Below are positions 51,377 through 61,147 of a stretch of DNA of 64,000 bases, piece by piece. The notes beneath the pieces are model-generated. The model saw only the letters and a list, made by a program, of their open reading frames with translations. It was not told the DNA's origin and did no database searches. Numbering within the stretch: position 1 is the stretch's first letter; each line of letters opens with the position of its first letter. This DNA comes from Petrimonas sulfuriphila (lineage in GTDB: Bacteria; Bacteroidota; Bacteroidia; Bacteroidales; Dysgonomonadaceae), in NCBI GenBank assembly GCA_038561985.1, contig CP073276.1, positions 124,001 to 188,000 on the forward strand, read 5' to 3'. The translations under genes were made by a program, and so were the position numbers.

Positions 51377-52795
51377 ATGAAAAAAATGACCTTACTTACT
51401 GCCGTTTTCGCACTCGCCTTTTCTTTGTATGCGCAAATAGGCGTTGATTCCACCCAGACATACCTGGTTACCAAGAAAGACGGAAAACCTTTTTTCTGGA
51501 TGGGCGATACCGGGTGGGAGTTGTTTCACAGGCTGACACGCGAAGAAGCCGTTTATTACTTGAACACCCGACAAAAGCAGGGTTTTAATGTGATTATGGC
51601 CGTTGCACTGGCCGAATCGAACGGCATACGCCAACCCAACCTGTATGGCGATGTGCCTTTCAAGAACCTCGAAACACTCGAGTGGGATGTCACTCCCGGC
51701 AATAGTCCTGATAACACCATAGAATACGATTACTGGGATCATGTGGATTTTGTGGTTCGGGAAGCTGCGAAAAGAAACCTCTATATCGGCCTACTGCCGG
51801 CCTGGGGAGATAAGGTGGCGTATCAATGGGGGGAAGGGCCCATGATTTTCAACAACAAGCCCGATGAGGCATATGCGTTTGTCCGGAAATTGGCAGAACG
51901 ATACAAAAGTCAATGGAACATTATCTGGATTTTGGGTGGCGACCGCGCTGCCACTTACGAAAGGAACGGTAGAAGGCACGACGATCGCCCCGTTTGGCGC
52001 GCCATGGCCAAAGCCATTGAAGACACCTGCGGGAAAGATGTCTTCATCACGTATCATCCGGGATGGCCCGAGACATCGGCTTACCTGCAGCATGAAGACT
52101 GGCTGGATATGCACGCCCATCAAAGTGGCCACGGAAGCCGGGTACCCCAACCCTGGGACATCATAGCCAACGATTTGAAAAAAACGCCCAAACGTCCATC
52201 CATGGACCTGGAGCCCTGCTACGAAGATCATCCCGTTAATCCGTGGGACAACAAATGGACACGTGCCGAACGGGGATATTTTGACGATTACGATGTTCGT
52301 GCCCGCATCTACCGCGGTGTTTTTGCTGGTGGCGCCGGCGCTACATACGGACATCACCAGGTTTGGCAGTTCCTCGATACCACCCGCAATGCTCCCATAT
52401 GGACAGGCGACATTCTAATCGGGTGGCGCCGTGCGCTAACGGCCAACGCCGCTGGCCACATCCACCACCTTAAGGACCTGATGCTCTCCCGTCCCGATTT
52501 TAACCGTACGACAGATTCAACCCTGGTTGTTTCCGACCGCGGCAACGATTACCGCGACATCATCATTGCCACACGTAATCAAAAAGCTACTTATGCCATG
52601 GTTTATCTGCCTCAGCCGAAGCCTGTCCAAATTGATCTGAACAAACTCAGCAGTGGTCGGAAAAAAGTGTCCTGGTTCAACCCTACAACAGGGAAATACC
52701 ACGAGATAAAAGGAAGGTACACAGACGGAGTACAACTTTTCACCCCCCCCGACAGAGAGCAAAAAGACTGGGTGCTGGTGATTGATGTGAAGTAG
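51377..52795 (+). CDS. GH140-like (DUF4038/DUF5060-type) glycoside hydrolase, putative apiosidase
   Basis: A 472-residue secreted enzyme with a signal peptide (1-20, 'LLTAVFALAFSLYAQ') and a TIM-barrel of the apiosidase-like family. 'GKPFFWMGDTGWELFHRLTREEA' opens the barrel. Acidic residues in catalytic places are D189 ('WILGGDRAATY') and E279 ('SMDLEPCYEDH'), close to the positions I recall for the characterised GH140 apiosidase. 'GATYGHHQVWQF' is also typical. A small C-terminal beta domain ('VSWFNPTTGKY') follows. It would cleave apiose linkages in rhamnogalacturonan II or a similar pectic chain. It is followed by an MFS transporter after 30 bases. Confidence 0.85.
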   Translation: MKKMTLLTAVFALAFSLYAQIGVDSTQTYLVTKKDGKPFFWMGDTGWELFHRLTREEAVYYLNTRQKQGFNVIMAVALAESNGIRQPNLYGDVPFKNLETLEWDVTPGNSPDNTIEYDYWDHVDFVVREAAKRNLYIGLLPAWGDKVAYQWGEGPMIFNNKPDEAYAFVRKLAERYKSQWNIIWILGGDRAATYERNGRRHDDRPVWRAMAKAIEDTCGKDVFITYHPGWPETSAYLQHEDWLDMHAHQSGHGSRVPQPWDIIANDLKKTPKRPSMDLEPCYEDHPVNPWDNKWTRAERGYFDDYDVRARIYRGVFAGGAGATYGHHQVWQFLDTTRNAPIWTGDILIGWRRALTANAAGHIHHLKDLMLSRPDFNRTTDSTLVVSDRGNDYRDIIIATRNQKATYAMVYLPQPKPVQIDLNKLSSGRKKVSWFNPTTGKYHEIKGRYTDGVQLFTPPDREQKDWVLVIDVK

Positions 52796-52825
52796 GAATA
52801 ACTTAATCATAATAATATTTCACCC

Positions 52826-54274
52826 ATGACAAATTCAGTTCAGTTCAAAGGGAATGACAAACTGTTGTTTGGTATCATTCTGGGTGTTTTAGCCTTTTGG
52901 TTATTCGCACAAACCACGTTGAACATAAACGTGGATATGGCAAAGGATTTAGGTATGGAAACGTCGATGATGAACATTGCGGTTTCAGTCACCTCCTTGT
53001 TTTCCGGTATTTTTATCGTAGTTCTCGGCGGTTTGGCCGATAAGGTCGGAAGGGTAAGGATGATACAATTCGGGTTTTATTTCAGCATCGCCGGTTCGTT
53101 ATTGGTAGGATTAACTCCCGCCGGAACCGCCTCGAACCCGGTGTTGATATTGGGACGAATTTTCCAGGGACTTTCCGGTGCGGCGATAATGCCCGCAAGC
53201 CTGGCACTCGTAAAAACCTATTGGGAAGGTAAAGAACGTCAGCGCGCCATCAGCCTTTGGTCTATGGGCTCGTGGGGCGGATCAGGGTTTGCATCGCTTT
53301 TTGGCGGATTGATGGCAGGCATTGGCTGGCGGTATATTTTCTTTGCCGCTGCAGCCTTGTCTGTTATCGGACTGATGATGATCAAAGGTACTCCCGAAAG
53401 CAAAGCCGGCACCACAGGCAACAAAAAAGCCGATTTTGCAGGAATTATCACCTTTATGCTGGCGATGATTGCCTTACAACTACTGGTAAGCAAAGGTTCC
53501 GAATTTGGATGGACGAGCCCGACAGGCATTATGCTGATTGTGGGCACCCTGATTTTTGCACTCCTGTTCTTTAGAATTGAAAAAGGAAGAGAGGGGGCAT
53601 TTATTGATTTCAGGTTGTTCAAAAACATGACTTTCACCGGGGCAACCATTTCAAACTTCATGCTGAACGGGACTGCCGGAATGCTAATTGTATCGTTGGC
53701 ACTGCTACAGATCGGAGGAGATCTGAGTGCCCGTGAAGCTGGAATGCTTACACTGGGATACGCCCTTGCAATTGTCGCATTTATCCGTGTGGGAGAAAAG
53801 CTGCTGCAACGCTTCGGCGCCCGCAAACCGATGATTTGGGGCTCATTTGTTGTTGGTGCAGCTGTTATACTGCTGATGTTTACCAACGTGATGACCGGCA
53901 CATACAAGATGCTGGCGATGGTTTCCTACACGCTGTTCGGACTTGGACTGGCATTCTACGCCACACCGTCTACCGATGCGGCACTATCCAACCTGCCCGA
54001 AGCACAGGCCGGCGCTGGTTCGGGGATTTACAAAATGGCCTCTTCACTAGGTGCAGCTTTTGGCGTAGCGATTTCTGCCGGAGTTTTTTCGGCGCTCAAC
54101 GTGGGTGAAAATATCACCTGGCTGGAAGGGGTTATTACTTTCGTGGGAAGACAAGACAACGTGGTGGTTCGTGAGGCTGCAACCATTGCATTGGGCATAA
54201 ACCTGCTGATGGTAGGGCTAGCGATAATCAGCATTGTGGTGACCATTCCGAAATCGGGTGGGAAAAGAAAATAA
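52826..54274 (+). CDS. MFS transporter, DHA2-like (14 helices)
   Basis: A 482-residue major facilitator with about 14 helices, as in the DHA2 drug:H+ group. The motif-A loop is 'GGLADKVGRVRMIQFG' (near 70), and helix 4-5 has 'GRIFQGLSGAAIMPASLALVKTYW'. It has a short insert ('GTPESKAGTTGNKKADF') in the central loop. As it lies between a glycosidase and an amidohydrolase on the same strand (gaps of 30 and 48 bases), it may export or import a product of these enzymes; this is inference. Confidence 0.85.
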   Translation: MTNSVQFKGNDKLLFGIILGVLAFWLFAQTTLNINVDMAKDLGMETSMMNIAVSVTSLFSGIFIVVLGGLADKVGRVRMIQFGFYFSIAGSLLVGLTPAGTASNPVLILGRIFQGLSGAAIMPASLALVKTYWEGKERQRAISLWSMGSWGGSGFASLFGGLMAGIGWRYIFFAAAALSVIGLMMIKGTPESKAGTTGNKKADFAGIITFMLAMIALQLLVSKGSEFGWTSPTGIMLIVGTLIFALLFFRIEKGREGAFIDFRLFKNMTFTGATISNFMLNGTAGMLIVSLALLQIGGDLSAREAGMLTLGYALAIVAFIRVGEKLLQRFGARKPMIWGSFVVGAAVILLMFTNVMTGTYKMLAMVSYTLFGLGLAFYATPSTDAALSNLPEAQAGAGSGIYKMASSLGAAFGVAISAGVFSALNVGENITWLEGVITFVGRQDNVVVREAATIALGINLLMVGLAIISIVVTIPKSGGKRK

Positions 54275-54322
54275 AGTAATCCGTAAAATGAGTCATAAAA
54301 CAACCTGAAAAATTTAAATAGT

Positions 54323-55486
54323 ATGAAAGAAAAATTATTATCCCGGGTTTCAACATTTCAGGATGAAATGAAAGAGTGGATGGATGTTATGCATCAAAAT
54401 CCAGAATTGAATATGGATACGCTCGAAACTGCAAAATTTATTGCCGGAAAGTTGAAATCGTGGGGCTACGCCGTGGAAGAAGGCATTGGCGGAACGGGAA
54501 TTGTGGCTTCGATGACCGTGGGCGACGGCGAAAAAGCCATCGGGTTGCGTGCCGACTTTGATGCGCTGCCGATTACCGAAGACAACGATTTGCCGTACAA
54601 AAGCCGAAATGAAGGCAGAGCACATCTCTGCGGGCACGATGCACACAGTACAATGTTGCTGGGCGCAGCCAGGTATTTAGCAGAAACCCGGGATTTTAAT
54701 GGGACTGTTCGACTGATTTTCCAGCCCGGTGAAGAAACAATGGAGGGTGCCCCCGCGATGGTTGCCGACGGACTTTTCGAACGTTTTCCCGTGGATGCCG
54801 TTTACGGCATGCACAACATGCCCGGATTGCCATTGGGTAAATTTCATTTCCGCGAAGGTGAAACCATGGCAGCGGTAGATAACTGGGCAATTGAACTCAC
54901 GGGAAAAGGCAGCCACGGCTCCATGCCCGAACTGAGCATCGATCCGCTGGTATGCGGAGCATCGCTTGTGATGGCTTTGCAAACCATCGTAAGCCGCAAC
55001 GTGTCTCCGTGGAAAAACTCGGTGGTAAACGTGGGAGCTTTTCAATCGGGAATTGCCGGAAATGCTGTTCCTCAGAAAGCCATTTTACGGCTAAGCATCA
55101 GAAACATGGAAGCCGGCCTGCGCACGATGGTACTCGACAAAGTGCGCAGCATCACCAAAGCGCAAGCCGAAGCCTTTAACTGCGGATACGAAATCCATGA
55201 AGGAGTGGCTGGTGCCGTGCTTGTCAACACTCCCGAAAACACACAATGGGCTTACAAGGTTGCTCAGGAAACTTTTGGCGAAGAGAACGCCGTTTACGGA
55301 ATGCACCCGTATATGGGTAGCGAAGATTTTGCATTTATGCTGCAAAAGAAGGCGGGTACTTACTGCATGATAGGTAATGGCGACACGTTTATGGTGCATC
55401 ACCCCAAGTATGTGTTTAATCAGGATCTGCTCTCACGCGGTGCTACGTATTGGGTAGCATTGACAGAAGCATATTTGTCTTGCTGA
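54323..55486 (+). CDS. M20 (M20D-type) amidohydrolase
   Basis: A 387-residue cytosolic metallo-amidohydrolase. Ligands: 'AHLCGHDAHSTMLLG' (Cys, His, Asp), 'QPGEETMEGAP' (Glu pair), 'GMHNMPGLPLG' (His), and the C-terminal 'VHHPKYVFNQD' (His). The dimer domain 'GKGSHGSMPE' is intact. It hydrolyses N-acyl amino acids or similar amides. It is probably the last gene of the GH140-MFS-M20 unit and converges on lplA with 27 bases between stops. It is a paralogue of the gene at 13707, with modest similarity. Confidence 0.9.
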   Translation: MKEKLLSRVSTFQDEMKEWMDVMHQNPELNMDTLETAKFIAGKLKSWGYAVEEGIGGTGIVASMTVGDGEKAIGLRADFDALPITEDNDLPYKSRNEGRAHLCGHDAHSTMLLGAARYLAETRDFNGTVRLIFQPGEETMEGAPAMVADGLFERFPVDAVYGMHNMPGLPLGKFHFREGETMAAVDNWAIELTGKGSHGSMPELSIDPLVCGASLVMALQTIVSRNVSPWKNSVVNVGAFQSGIAGNAVPQKAILRLSIRNMEAGLRTMVLDKVRSITKAQAEAFNCGYEIHEGVAGAVLVNTPENTQWAYKVAQETFGEENAVYGMHPYMGSEDFAFMLQKKAGTYCMIGNGDTFMVHHPKYVFNQDLLSRGATYWVALTEAYLSC

Positions 55487-55513
55487 AGCCGATACATCGT
55501 TGGCTCAAAACTC

Positions 55514-56506
55514 TTATTCCACAATCGCTTCCGTGAGTTCATCCAGTGAAAATCCGGCAAAAAAGTGGTTGAACTCTATGTTGGAAAGCGCTTTACGAAC
55601 ATCCTCCGGGGTATATTTTACACCGATAAGCGCATTTTCCACTTCCGACAGGTTGCTGTTGTTTCCAAAAAAAGTTCCGTAGAAACGGATTTGCTGAATA
55701 AGAGCGTTCTTCACATCGGCAAAAACCTGAATTTTTCCGGCCGTATACCGGGATTGCCTTTCGATGCCAAATTTAGGAGAATGCCCATAATTCCATTCCC
55801 AGGCACCGAATTTCGAAGCACGCAACTTCTCTATATCAGCCAACTCTTCTTCCGAAAAAGTGTACTCTTTCATCTCGGGGAATTTAGATTTCATGTGCTC
55901 CAGCAACTTATCGGAAAATTCATTGACCGATATCTTTACCGGCAGGTTGGGCAAAATATTATCCACCACACTTCGTACGGACTTCACGCTTTTGCTTTCG
56001 ATCTTGTCTTTAGGCACTTCAAGAGCCTTTGAAAGAACGGTCAGGTCGGTATCAAAAAGCAGGCATCCATGGTGCATGATCCTTCCCTGCATGTATGCCT
56101 GTGCATTTCCGCAAATCTTTTTCCCGTCGATAACCAGGTCGTTTCGTCCCGTAAACTCGGCCTTAACGCCTAAATCAGCCAAGGTATCGATGACTGGTCT
56201 GGAAAATGTTTTGAAATCGAAATCGGCACCCTTATCCTCGTTTGAGATAATGGTGTAATTGAGGTTGTTCAGGTCGTGGTATACAGCTCCCCCACCCGAT
56301 ATACGCCGAATGACGTGAATCCCGTTCTGTTTTACGTATTCCGAATTAATCTCTTCTATTGTGTTCTGATGCTTTCCCACAATAATAGCCGGCTCGTTTA
56401 TCCACAAGATAAACACTTTATCGTGGTGCAGCATTTTTTTGAAGCAGTACTCTTCCAGCGCTATATTATAATCGGGTTTATTGGATTTGTTGACTATATA
56501 AATCAT
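55514..56506 (-). CDS. lplA: lipoate--protein ligase
   Basis: A 330-residue enzyme that attaches free lipoate to E2 and GcvH proteins through lipoyl-AMP. Signatures: 'VIRRISGGGAVYHDLNNLNYTI' (68-89, lipoyl-binding loop) and 'DLVIDGKKICGNAQ' with the catalytic Lys near 132. 'RIMHHGCLLFDTDL' follows, and a C-terminal accessory domain (about 250-330) is present. Monocistronic with a -7 box at 56526. Full length, so both adenylation and transfer are expected. Confidence 0.94.
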   Translation of the reverse strand: MIYIVNKSNKPDYNIALEEYCFKKMLHHDKVFILWINEPAIIVGKHQNTIEEINSEYVKQNGIHVIRRISGGGAVYHDLNNLNYTIISNEDKGADFDFKTFSRPVIDTLADLGVKAEFTGRNDLVIDGKKICGNAQAYMQGRIMHHGCLLFDTDLTVLSKALEVPKDKIESKSVKSVRSVVDNILPNLPVKISVNEFSDKLLEHMKSKFPEMKEYTFSEEELADIEKLRASKFGAWEWNYGHSPKFGIERQSRYTAGKIQVFADVKNALIQQIRFYGTFFGNNSNLSEVENALIGVKYTPEDVRKALSNIEFNHFFAGFSLDELTEAIVE

Positions 56507-56525
56507 TTTTTTATTTTTTGTGCCA

Positions 56526-56533
56526 CAAAGATA
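56526..56533 (-). promoter_or_regulatory. Bacteroidetes -7 box for lplA
   Basis: TATCTTTG on the minus strand, 19 bases before the lplA start. Confidence 0.6.
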
Positions 56534-56571
56534 AAAATTTTATCGAAGATTTGGTCGACGGCTTTTCAAAC

Positions 56572-56607
56572 AAAACAGCAGCTGTCTTTTGAAACAACTG
56601 CTGTTTT
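56572..56607 (-). terminator. terminator of the RND efflux operon
   Basis: Perfect 10-bp stem AAAACAGCAG / CTGCTGTTTT with a 16-base loop, 23 bases after the last gene of the operon. The U-rich 3' arm is followed by GTTTG. Confidence 0.7.
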
Positions 56608-56630
56608 AAAAACTCGGACGGTAAACCCAT

Positions 56631-56924
56631 TTAAATCATATCTTCCACGTTCCACACGAAAGCCCGGAGCCCCAGGTTTTCGTATGCCTTGTCTAATTTC
56701 TTCAAATAATCCATCAGCGGCGCTACCCGGTGATCCTCCACTACAGTAAGGACAGCATTGTTTACCGATGGCCAGGCATGGCTGCCATAATGCGGCTCGC
56801 CGGCCTTGCTTCCTCTGCCGAATACTTCGCGCCACGAAGTGAATCCCCGGATATTGAGTTTGGAAAGGTCATCGATTATTTGTGAATAATGTGCCTGGTC
56901 TAATATTATCATTACTGCTTTCAT
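56631..56924 (-). CDS. PG0541 family transporter-associated protein (P-II-like)
   Basis: A 97-residue protein. The beta-alpha-beta order ('MKAVMIILDQAHYSQIIDDLSKLNIRGFT' opening, 'NNAVLTVVEDHRVAPLMDYLKKL') fits a ferredoxin-like P-II/CutA fold. A Gly/His-rich loop 'GRGSKAGEPHYGSHAWP' stands where the P-II T-loop lies. I recall it as the fourth gene of the PG0538-PG0541 efflux operon type in Bacteroidales. Its start overlaps the pump stop by four bases (ATGA), so it is translationally coupled. It may regulate the pump by direct contact, as P-II proteins do with transporters; this is inference. Confidence 0.85.
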   Translation of the reverse strand: MKAVMIILDQAHYSQIIDDLSKLNIRGFTSWREVFGRGSKAGEPHYGSHAWPSVNNAVLTVVEDHRVAPLMDYLKKLDKAYENLGLRAFVWNVEDMI

Positions 56925-59900
56925 GCTTTTGCTCCTTTCAAATAAGTTGTTGTTTCTCCCTGTCCGATTTGATTGTGAATTTCCTCACGATGCTTGCGAC
57001 GCCGGCGCTTCACGCCGTTTCCTCCGAAAATGGAGTAGAGTGCAGGAACAAGGATAAGGGTTATGATGGTAGAGAAAGTCATCCCTCCGATAATGGAAAT
57101 TCCGAGTGACTTCCACATTTCCGAACCTTGTCCGGTACCGATAGCCAACGGAACCATACCCAGGATGGTCGTCAGCGTAGTCATCAAAACGGGACGTAAC
57201 CTCGACCTTCCACCGTGGACCACGGCTGTTATGATGGACATACCGCGTTCTCGGTTCAGGTTGATATAGTCGATAAGCACAATCCCGTTCTTTACGACCA
57301 TACCCACCAGCATAATCAATCCCACGAAGCCCATGATGCCGAGGGGTTCGCCGGTTATCGACAGCAAAAGTAACGAGCCTATGAACGCAAACGGGACGGT
57401 CAGGATAATGATGAACGGATAGGTCAATGATTCGAACTGGGACGCCAACACGATGTAAACCAACAACGAAACAATCATCAACAGTAATCCCAACTGCGAG
57501 AAAGACTCCTGCTGTTCCTCCAGCGATCCGCTTATTTCTACCTGTACACCAGGCGGGACATCAAGTGAAGCAAGAGTGGCATTTACATCTTTTACAATCT
57601 CGCTTAACGCACGTTTGTATATGGTCCCCTGAACGGTTACTATGCGCTGGCGGTCTTTCCGGTCGATTTGCGGAAGCGACGAGTTTTCTTCAACCCGTCC
57701 CACATCGCGTACACGAATACCGACACCCATAGGATTGTAGATCATTATATTTTCGATATCTTCGATCGATTGACGGTATTGTTCGTCGTACCGCACACGT
57801 ATGTTATACTCTTCGCCGTCTTCCCGGTAACGCGACATAATAAGCCCGTTGATCCGGTTCCTTACGGCATTTGCCGTTGTTGCCATATTCAGCCCGTTTA
57901 ACGACAGCTTCTCCCGGTCAAAAACAATGTTATACTCCATCCGGTAATCTTTACGCGAGATAGTGATATCGCGTAATCCGGCAATAGCCTCCAACTTAGG
58001 TTTCAAATCGGCGGCCAATTTATCGGTTTCCGTCAGGTCGTAACCGTAAATCTCAACGGCTACGTTGCTACCTCCTGTCATTCCCATATCCCCACCGCCG
58101 GGCATTACCCTGAAGCGGTGTACTTCTGGCATGGCTGCGAGTTCGGTACGCAGTTCGTCGGAAACATCGTATATGGATTTCTTCCTGTTTTTGGCTTCGG
58201 TCAACCGGATGTTATAGCTAAGAATGTTGGATCCGTTATCCTGCATGGCAGCCCACGCATTATCGTCACTAGCCTGTCCCACAGCAAAAGAAACTATCTC
58301 TACCTCCGGATGTTGTTTCTCCATCATTTGGGCAATCTTGTGTCCGGTTTCCCGAGCTAGTTCCATTCTTGTTCCCGTAGGCATCTCAACGGTCATAGCT
58401 ATATCGTTGTTGTCCGAGGCAGGCATAAATTCCGTTTTAAGCGTTAAGGCGCTGATAACAACTCCCAATATAAATATGGCTAAAACAGTGGTAACGGTCG
58501 TTCTTCTGTTGGTCGCCACCTTTTTCACCAGTCGGGAATACCCTTTGTCGAGCTTATCCAGCAAGGGTAGTACATTCTTGTTGTACCATCTATCAAACAT
58601 ACTCATTTTCTTATCCTTATCGGCTCTCATCATTTTCGCACTCATCATCGGCGTTAGTGTCATGGCAATAATCAAAGAAAGTGAAATAATGATAGTCACC
58701 ATCCACCCAAGCTGTTTAAACATAACTCCTGCAAAACCGCCAACCATTGTCATTGGCAGGAACACAGCCACGATAGTAAGTGTGGACGCGATAATGGACA
58801 ACGAAACTTCTTCGGTTCCGTAAACAGCCGCCTGTTTGGGACGACTACCCCGTTCGATGTGGGTGGTGATGTTTTCGAGTACCACGATAGCATCGTCAAC
58901 CACCATGCCTATGGTAATAGACAGGGCCGACAACGATATGATATTGATCGAGTTGCCTGTTAGATACAGGTAAATAAACGATCCGATCAACGAAATAGGA
59001 ATGGTTACCATGATAATGACCGTTGCCCGCCAACGCCCGAGGAAGAAAAGTACAACCAGCCCCACAATTACCAAGGCAAGCAAAATGGTCTCGAGCAAAC
59101 TGTTGATAGACACCTTCACATACTCCGATGTATCCATCACGGTTACAATCTCGATGTCGGGCGGAAGGTTTTTCTTCAACTCCACAATTTCTTTTTTAAC
59201 AGCATTGGCAATTGCTACCGTGTTGGAACCCGATTGCTTTTGCACCACAAGAGAAGCACTTCTCTCCCCGTTGGTATAATTTTCCATGATACGGTCCTGC
59301 AGCGTATCCTTCACAACGGCCAAATCTCTTAAATAAATGGGCCGGCCTTGATTACTCCCCACAATGATGTTGTTGAGTTCACGGCTTTCGGAAAATTCAC
59401 CTTCAAGACGCAGCATATACGTTTGTGATCCTATATCGAAGTTTCCGGCAGGGACGTTAACATTTTCAGCGGAAATAACCTGAGCGATCTGTTCCAGGGA
59501 GATATTGTAGGCTTCTAACTTCTCAGGCATGATATTTACCTGAATCTCCCGCTCCGGCGCACCTGATACAGCTACGGTCCCTACACCCGGGATACGGTTG
59601 AGCGGATTGGCCACCTGCTCGTCGAGAATTTTATACAACGCCCCTGCACTCTCCCGGGCCGTTGCCGAGAGAATGATTACGGGAATCATATCGGAGCTGA
59701 ATTTCAGGATCATGGGATCTTCAGCACCTTCAGGAAGAAATCCCGAGATCATGTCCACTTTGTCCCGGACGTCGTTCATCACATTATCCATATTCGTTCC
59801 GAAATCAAACTCAAGCATCAGCATAGACATTCCGTCTCTCGACTGGGAAGTGATTTCTTTAATGCTCTCCGTAGAGTTCAGCACGTCCTCCAACGGCCTT

Positions 59901-60091
59901 GTGACGTTGGCTTCAACGTCGTCTGATCCGGCTCCGGGGTACGAGGTCATCACCGAAATAATGTTCATGTCTATTTCGGGATATAAGTCGATGGGAAGCT
60001 GACGGTAAAACATAAACCCGATAATCACAACTCCAATAAATATTAGTGAAGTTCCGACGGGATTCTTTACCGCGGTTTCATATATTTTCAT
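56921..60091 (-). CDS. acrB: RND efflux pump permease, HAE1 family (AcrB-like)
   Basis: A 1056-residue inner-membrane trimer subunit that exports hydrophobic compounds using the proton gradient. Twelve helices and two large periplasmic loops. 'NPVGTSLIFIGVVIIGFMFYRQLPIDLYPEID' opens the protein, and the proton-relay Asp pair is in helix 4, 'GMVVDDAIVVLENI'. 'GGRSRLRPVLMTTLTTILGMVPLAIG' and 'MLVGMVVKNGIVLIDY' are the usual second-half motifs. No heavy-metal (CzcA) signature seen, so HAE1 rather than HME. A basic C-tail follows the last helix. It lies 15 bases behind the adaptor gene. Confidence 0.96.
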   Translation of the reverse strand: MKIYETAVKNPVGTSLIFIGVVIIGFMFYRQLPIDLYPEIDMNIISVMTSYPGAGSDDVEANVTRPLEDVLNSTESIKEITSQSRDGMSMLMLEFDFGTNMDNVMNDVRDKVDMISGFLPEGAEDPMILKFSSDMIPVIILSATARESAGALYKILDEQVANPLNRIPGVGTVAVSGAPEREIQVNIMPEKLEAYNISLEQIAQVISAENVNVPAGNFDIGSQTYMLRLEGEFSESRELNNIIVGSNQGRPIYLRDLAVVKDTLQDRIMENYTNGERSASLVVQKQSGSNTVAIANAVKKEIVELKKNLPPDIEIVTVMDTSEYVKVSINSLLETILLALVIVGLVVLFFLGRWRATVIIMVTIPISLIGSFIYLYLTGNSINIISLSALSITIGMVVDDAIVVLENITTHIERGSRPKQAAVYGTEEVSLSIIASTLTIVAVFLPMTMVGGFAGVMFKQLGWMVTIIISLSLIIAMTLTPMMSAKMMRADKDKKMSMFDRWYNKNVLPLLDKLDKGYSRLVKKVATNRRTTVTTVLAIFILGVVISALTLKTEFMPASDNNDIAMTVEMPTGTRMELARETGHKIAQMMEKQHPEVEIVSFAVGQASDDNAWAAMQDNGSNILSYNIRLTEAKNRKKSIYDVSDELRTELAAMPEVHRFRVMPGGGDMGMTGGSNVAVEIYGYDLTETDKLAADLKPKLEAIAGLRDITISRKDYRMEYNIVFDREKLSLNGLNMATTANAVRNRINGLIMSRYREDGEEYNIRVRYDEQYRQSIEDIENIMIYNPMGVGIRVRDVGRVEENSSLPQIDRKDRQRIVTVQGTIYKRALSEIVKDVNATLASLDVPPGVQVEISGSLEEQQESFSQLGLLLMIVSLLVYIVLASQFESLTYPFIIILTVPFAFIGSLLLLSITGEPLGIMGFVGLIMLVGMVVKNGIVLIDYINLNRERGMSIITAVVHGGRSRLRPVLMTTLTTILGMVPLAIGTGQGSEMWKSLGISIIGGMTFSTIITLILVPALYSIFGGNGVKRRRRKHREEIHNQIGQGETTTYLKGAKA

Positions 60092-60106
60092 TTTTCTGCT
60101 TTTAGC

Positions 60107-61126
60107 TTATTCTACAACTTCTACTTCGGTTCCGTCTATCAATCCGGCGTTACCTTGCACAATAACCCTGTCGCCTGCACTCAAGCCGGAAACAATCTCG
60201 TATTTATCTTCGATGCGGGTTCCTAATTGAACGAGGGTGTAAACCGCCTTTCCGTCTTTTTCAACGAAAACATACCTGTCGTTTGACCCGGTTTGTTTCA
60301 ACACTGCCATATCGGGTACAAGCGGGCGATCGTTTGTTCCAAAATTCATGGTTACACGAGAAAACATTCCCGGACGGAGCCGCTGATCAGAATTATTGAC
60401 TTCTATTTCTACCGGAAAAGTATGCGAAACAGGATTTAACGTAGGATGGATCAACGATACTTTTCCCTCGAAAACTTCGTCAGAGAGCGCATCTACCTGT
60501 ACTTTTGCGGGCATTCCTTTTACCACCTGGCTATAGAACGATTCAGAAACATTGATGATAACCTTCACCGGATTAATGTTCTCAATGGTGAGAATAGGCT
60601 GACCACCAGCCATGTCTCCCGGATCGTAGTTTCGTACTGTCACCACTCCGTTGATCGGGCTCGTCAGGCGGGTGTTTTCACCCAGATTGTTCAGTGCAGT
60701 TTGAGCGACGTCGAGCTGGGCTTTTACCTGGTCGAGTTGTTGTTTGGAGATCCCTCCGACATTGTAGAGTTCCAGGTATCGCTCATAATCCCTTTTCAGT
60801 GTAGCCAGTTGCGTTTGCTGCTGTGAATAGTTGGCAGCATCCATAGTCACAACCGTCTGTCCTTTGCCCACCCGGCTGCCTACATCCACGTGAATGCTTC
60901 TGATACGCCCACCCATTGCCGGAGCAATGTTATTTACCGTATTGGCCTCAACCGTCGCGGTGAAAGTCGATAATTGGTCAACGGGGGTCAGCCGGACCTC
61001 TTCCACCTTTACGTTTTTCTTAACTGTTTCGGTTTGCGTTTCGTTCTTTGTCGTTTCTCCTCCGCAAGATGCGAAAAAAAAGAGAGCTGCCAGCGGCATA
61101 AATTTCAGCACGTTTTTCCGTTTCAT
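60107..61126 (-). CDS. acrA: RND efflux periplasmic adaptor subunit (HlyD/AcrA-like)
   Basis: A 339-residue membrane-fusion protein with a lipobox 'ALFFFASCGGE' (Cys about 21), so it is a lipoprotein. A barrel-sandwich (lipoyl) domain is split by a short alpha-hairpin ('RDYERYLELYNVGGISKQQLDQVKAQLDVAQTALNNL', about 95-135). Beta-barrel and membrane-proximal domains ('FSRVTMNFGTNDRPLVPDMAVLK') follow. It links the pump to TolC across the periplasm. It lies 21 bases behind tolC. Confidence 0.94.
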   Translation of the reverse strand: MKRKNVLKFMPLAALFFFASCGGETTKNETQTETVKKNVKVEEVRLTPVDQLSTFTATVEANTVNNIAPAMGGRIRSIHVDVGSRVGKGQTVVTMDAANYSQQQTQLATLKRDYERYLELYNVGGISKQQLDQVKAQLDVAQTALNNLGENTRLTSPINGVVTVRNYDPGDMAGGQPILTIENINPVKVIINVSESFYSQVVKGMPAKVQVDALSDEVFEGKVSLIHPTLNPVSHTFPVEIEVNNSDQRLRPGMFSRVTMNFGTNDRPLVPDMAVLKQTGSNDRYVFVEKDGKAVYTLVQLGTRIEDKYEIVSGLSAGDRVIVQGNAGLIDGTEVEVVE

Positions 61127-61147
61127 ATTTAAATTTGTTTGTATTTC

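Noticed and set aside
58224-58823. 199-codon plus-strand open frame opposite the RND pump gene
   Set aside because: Mirror of hydrophobic pump codons; Ser/Thr/Ile-rich without motif, lies wholly inside acrB.
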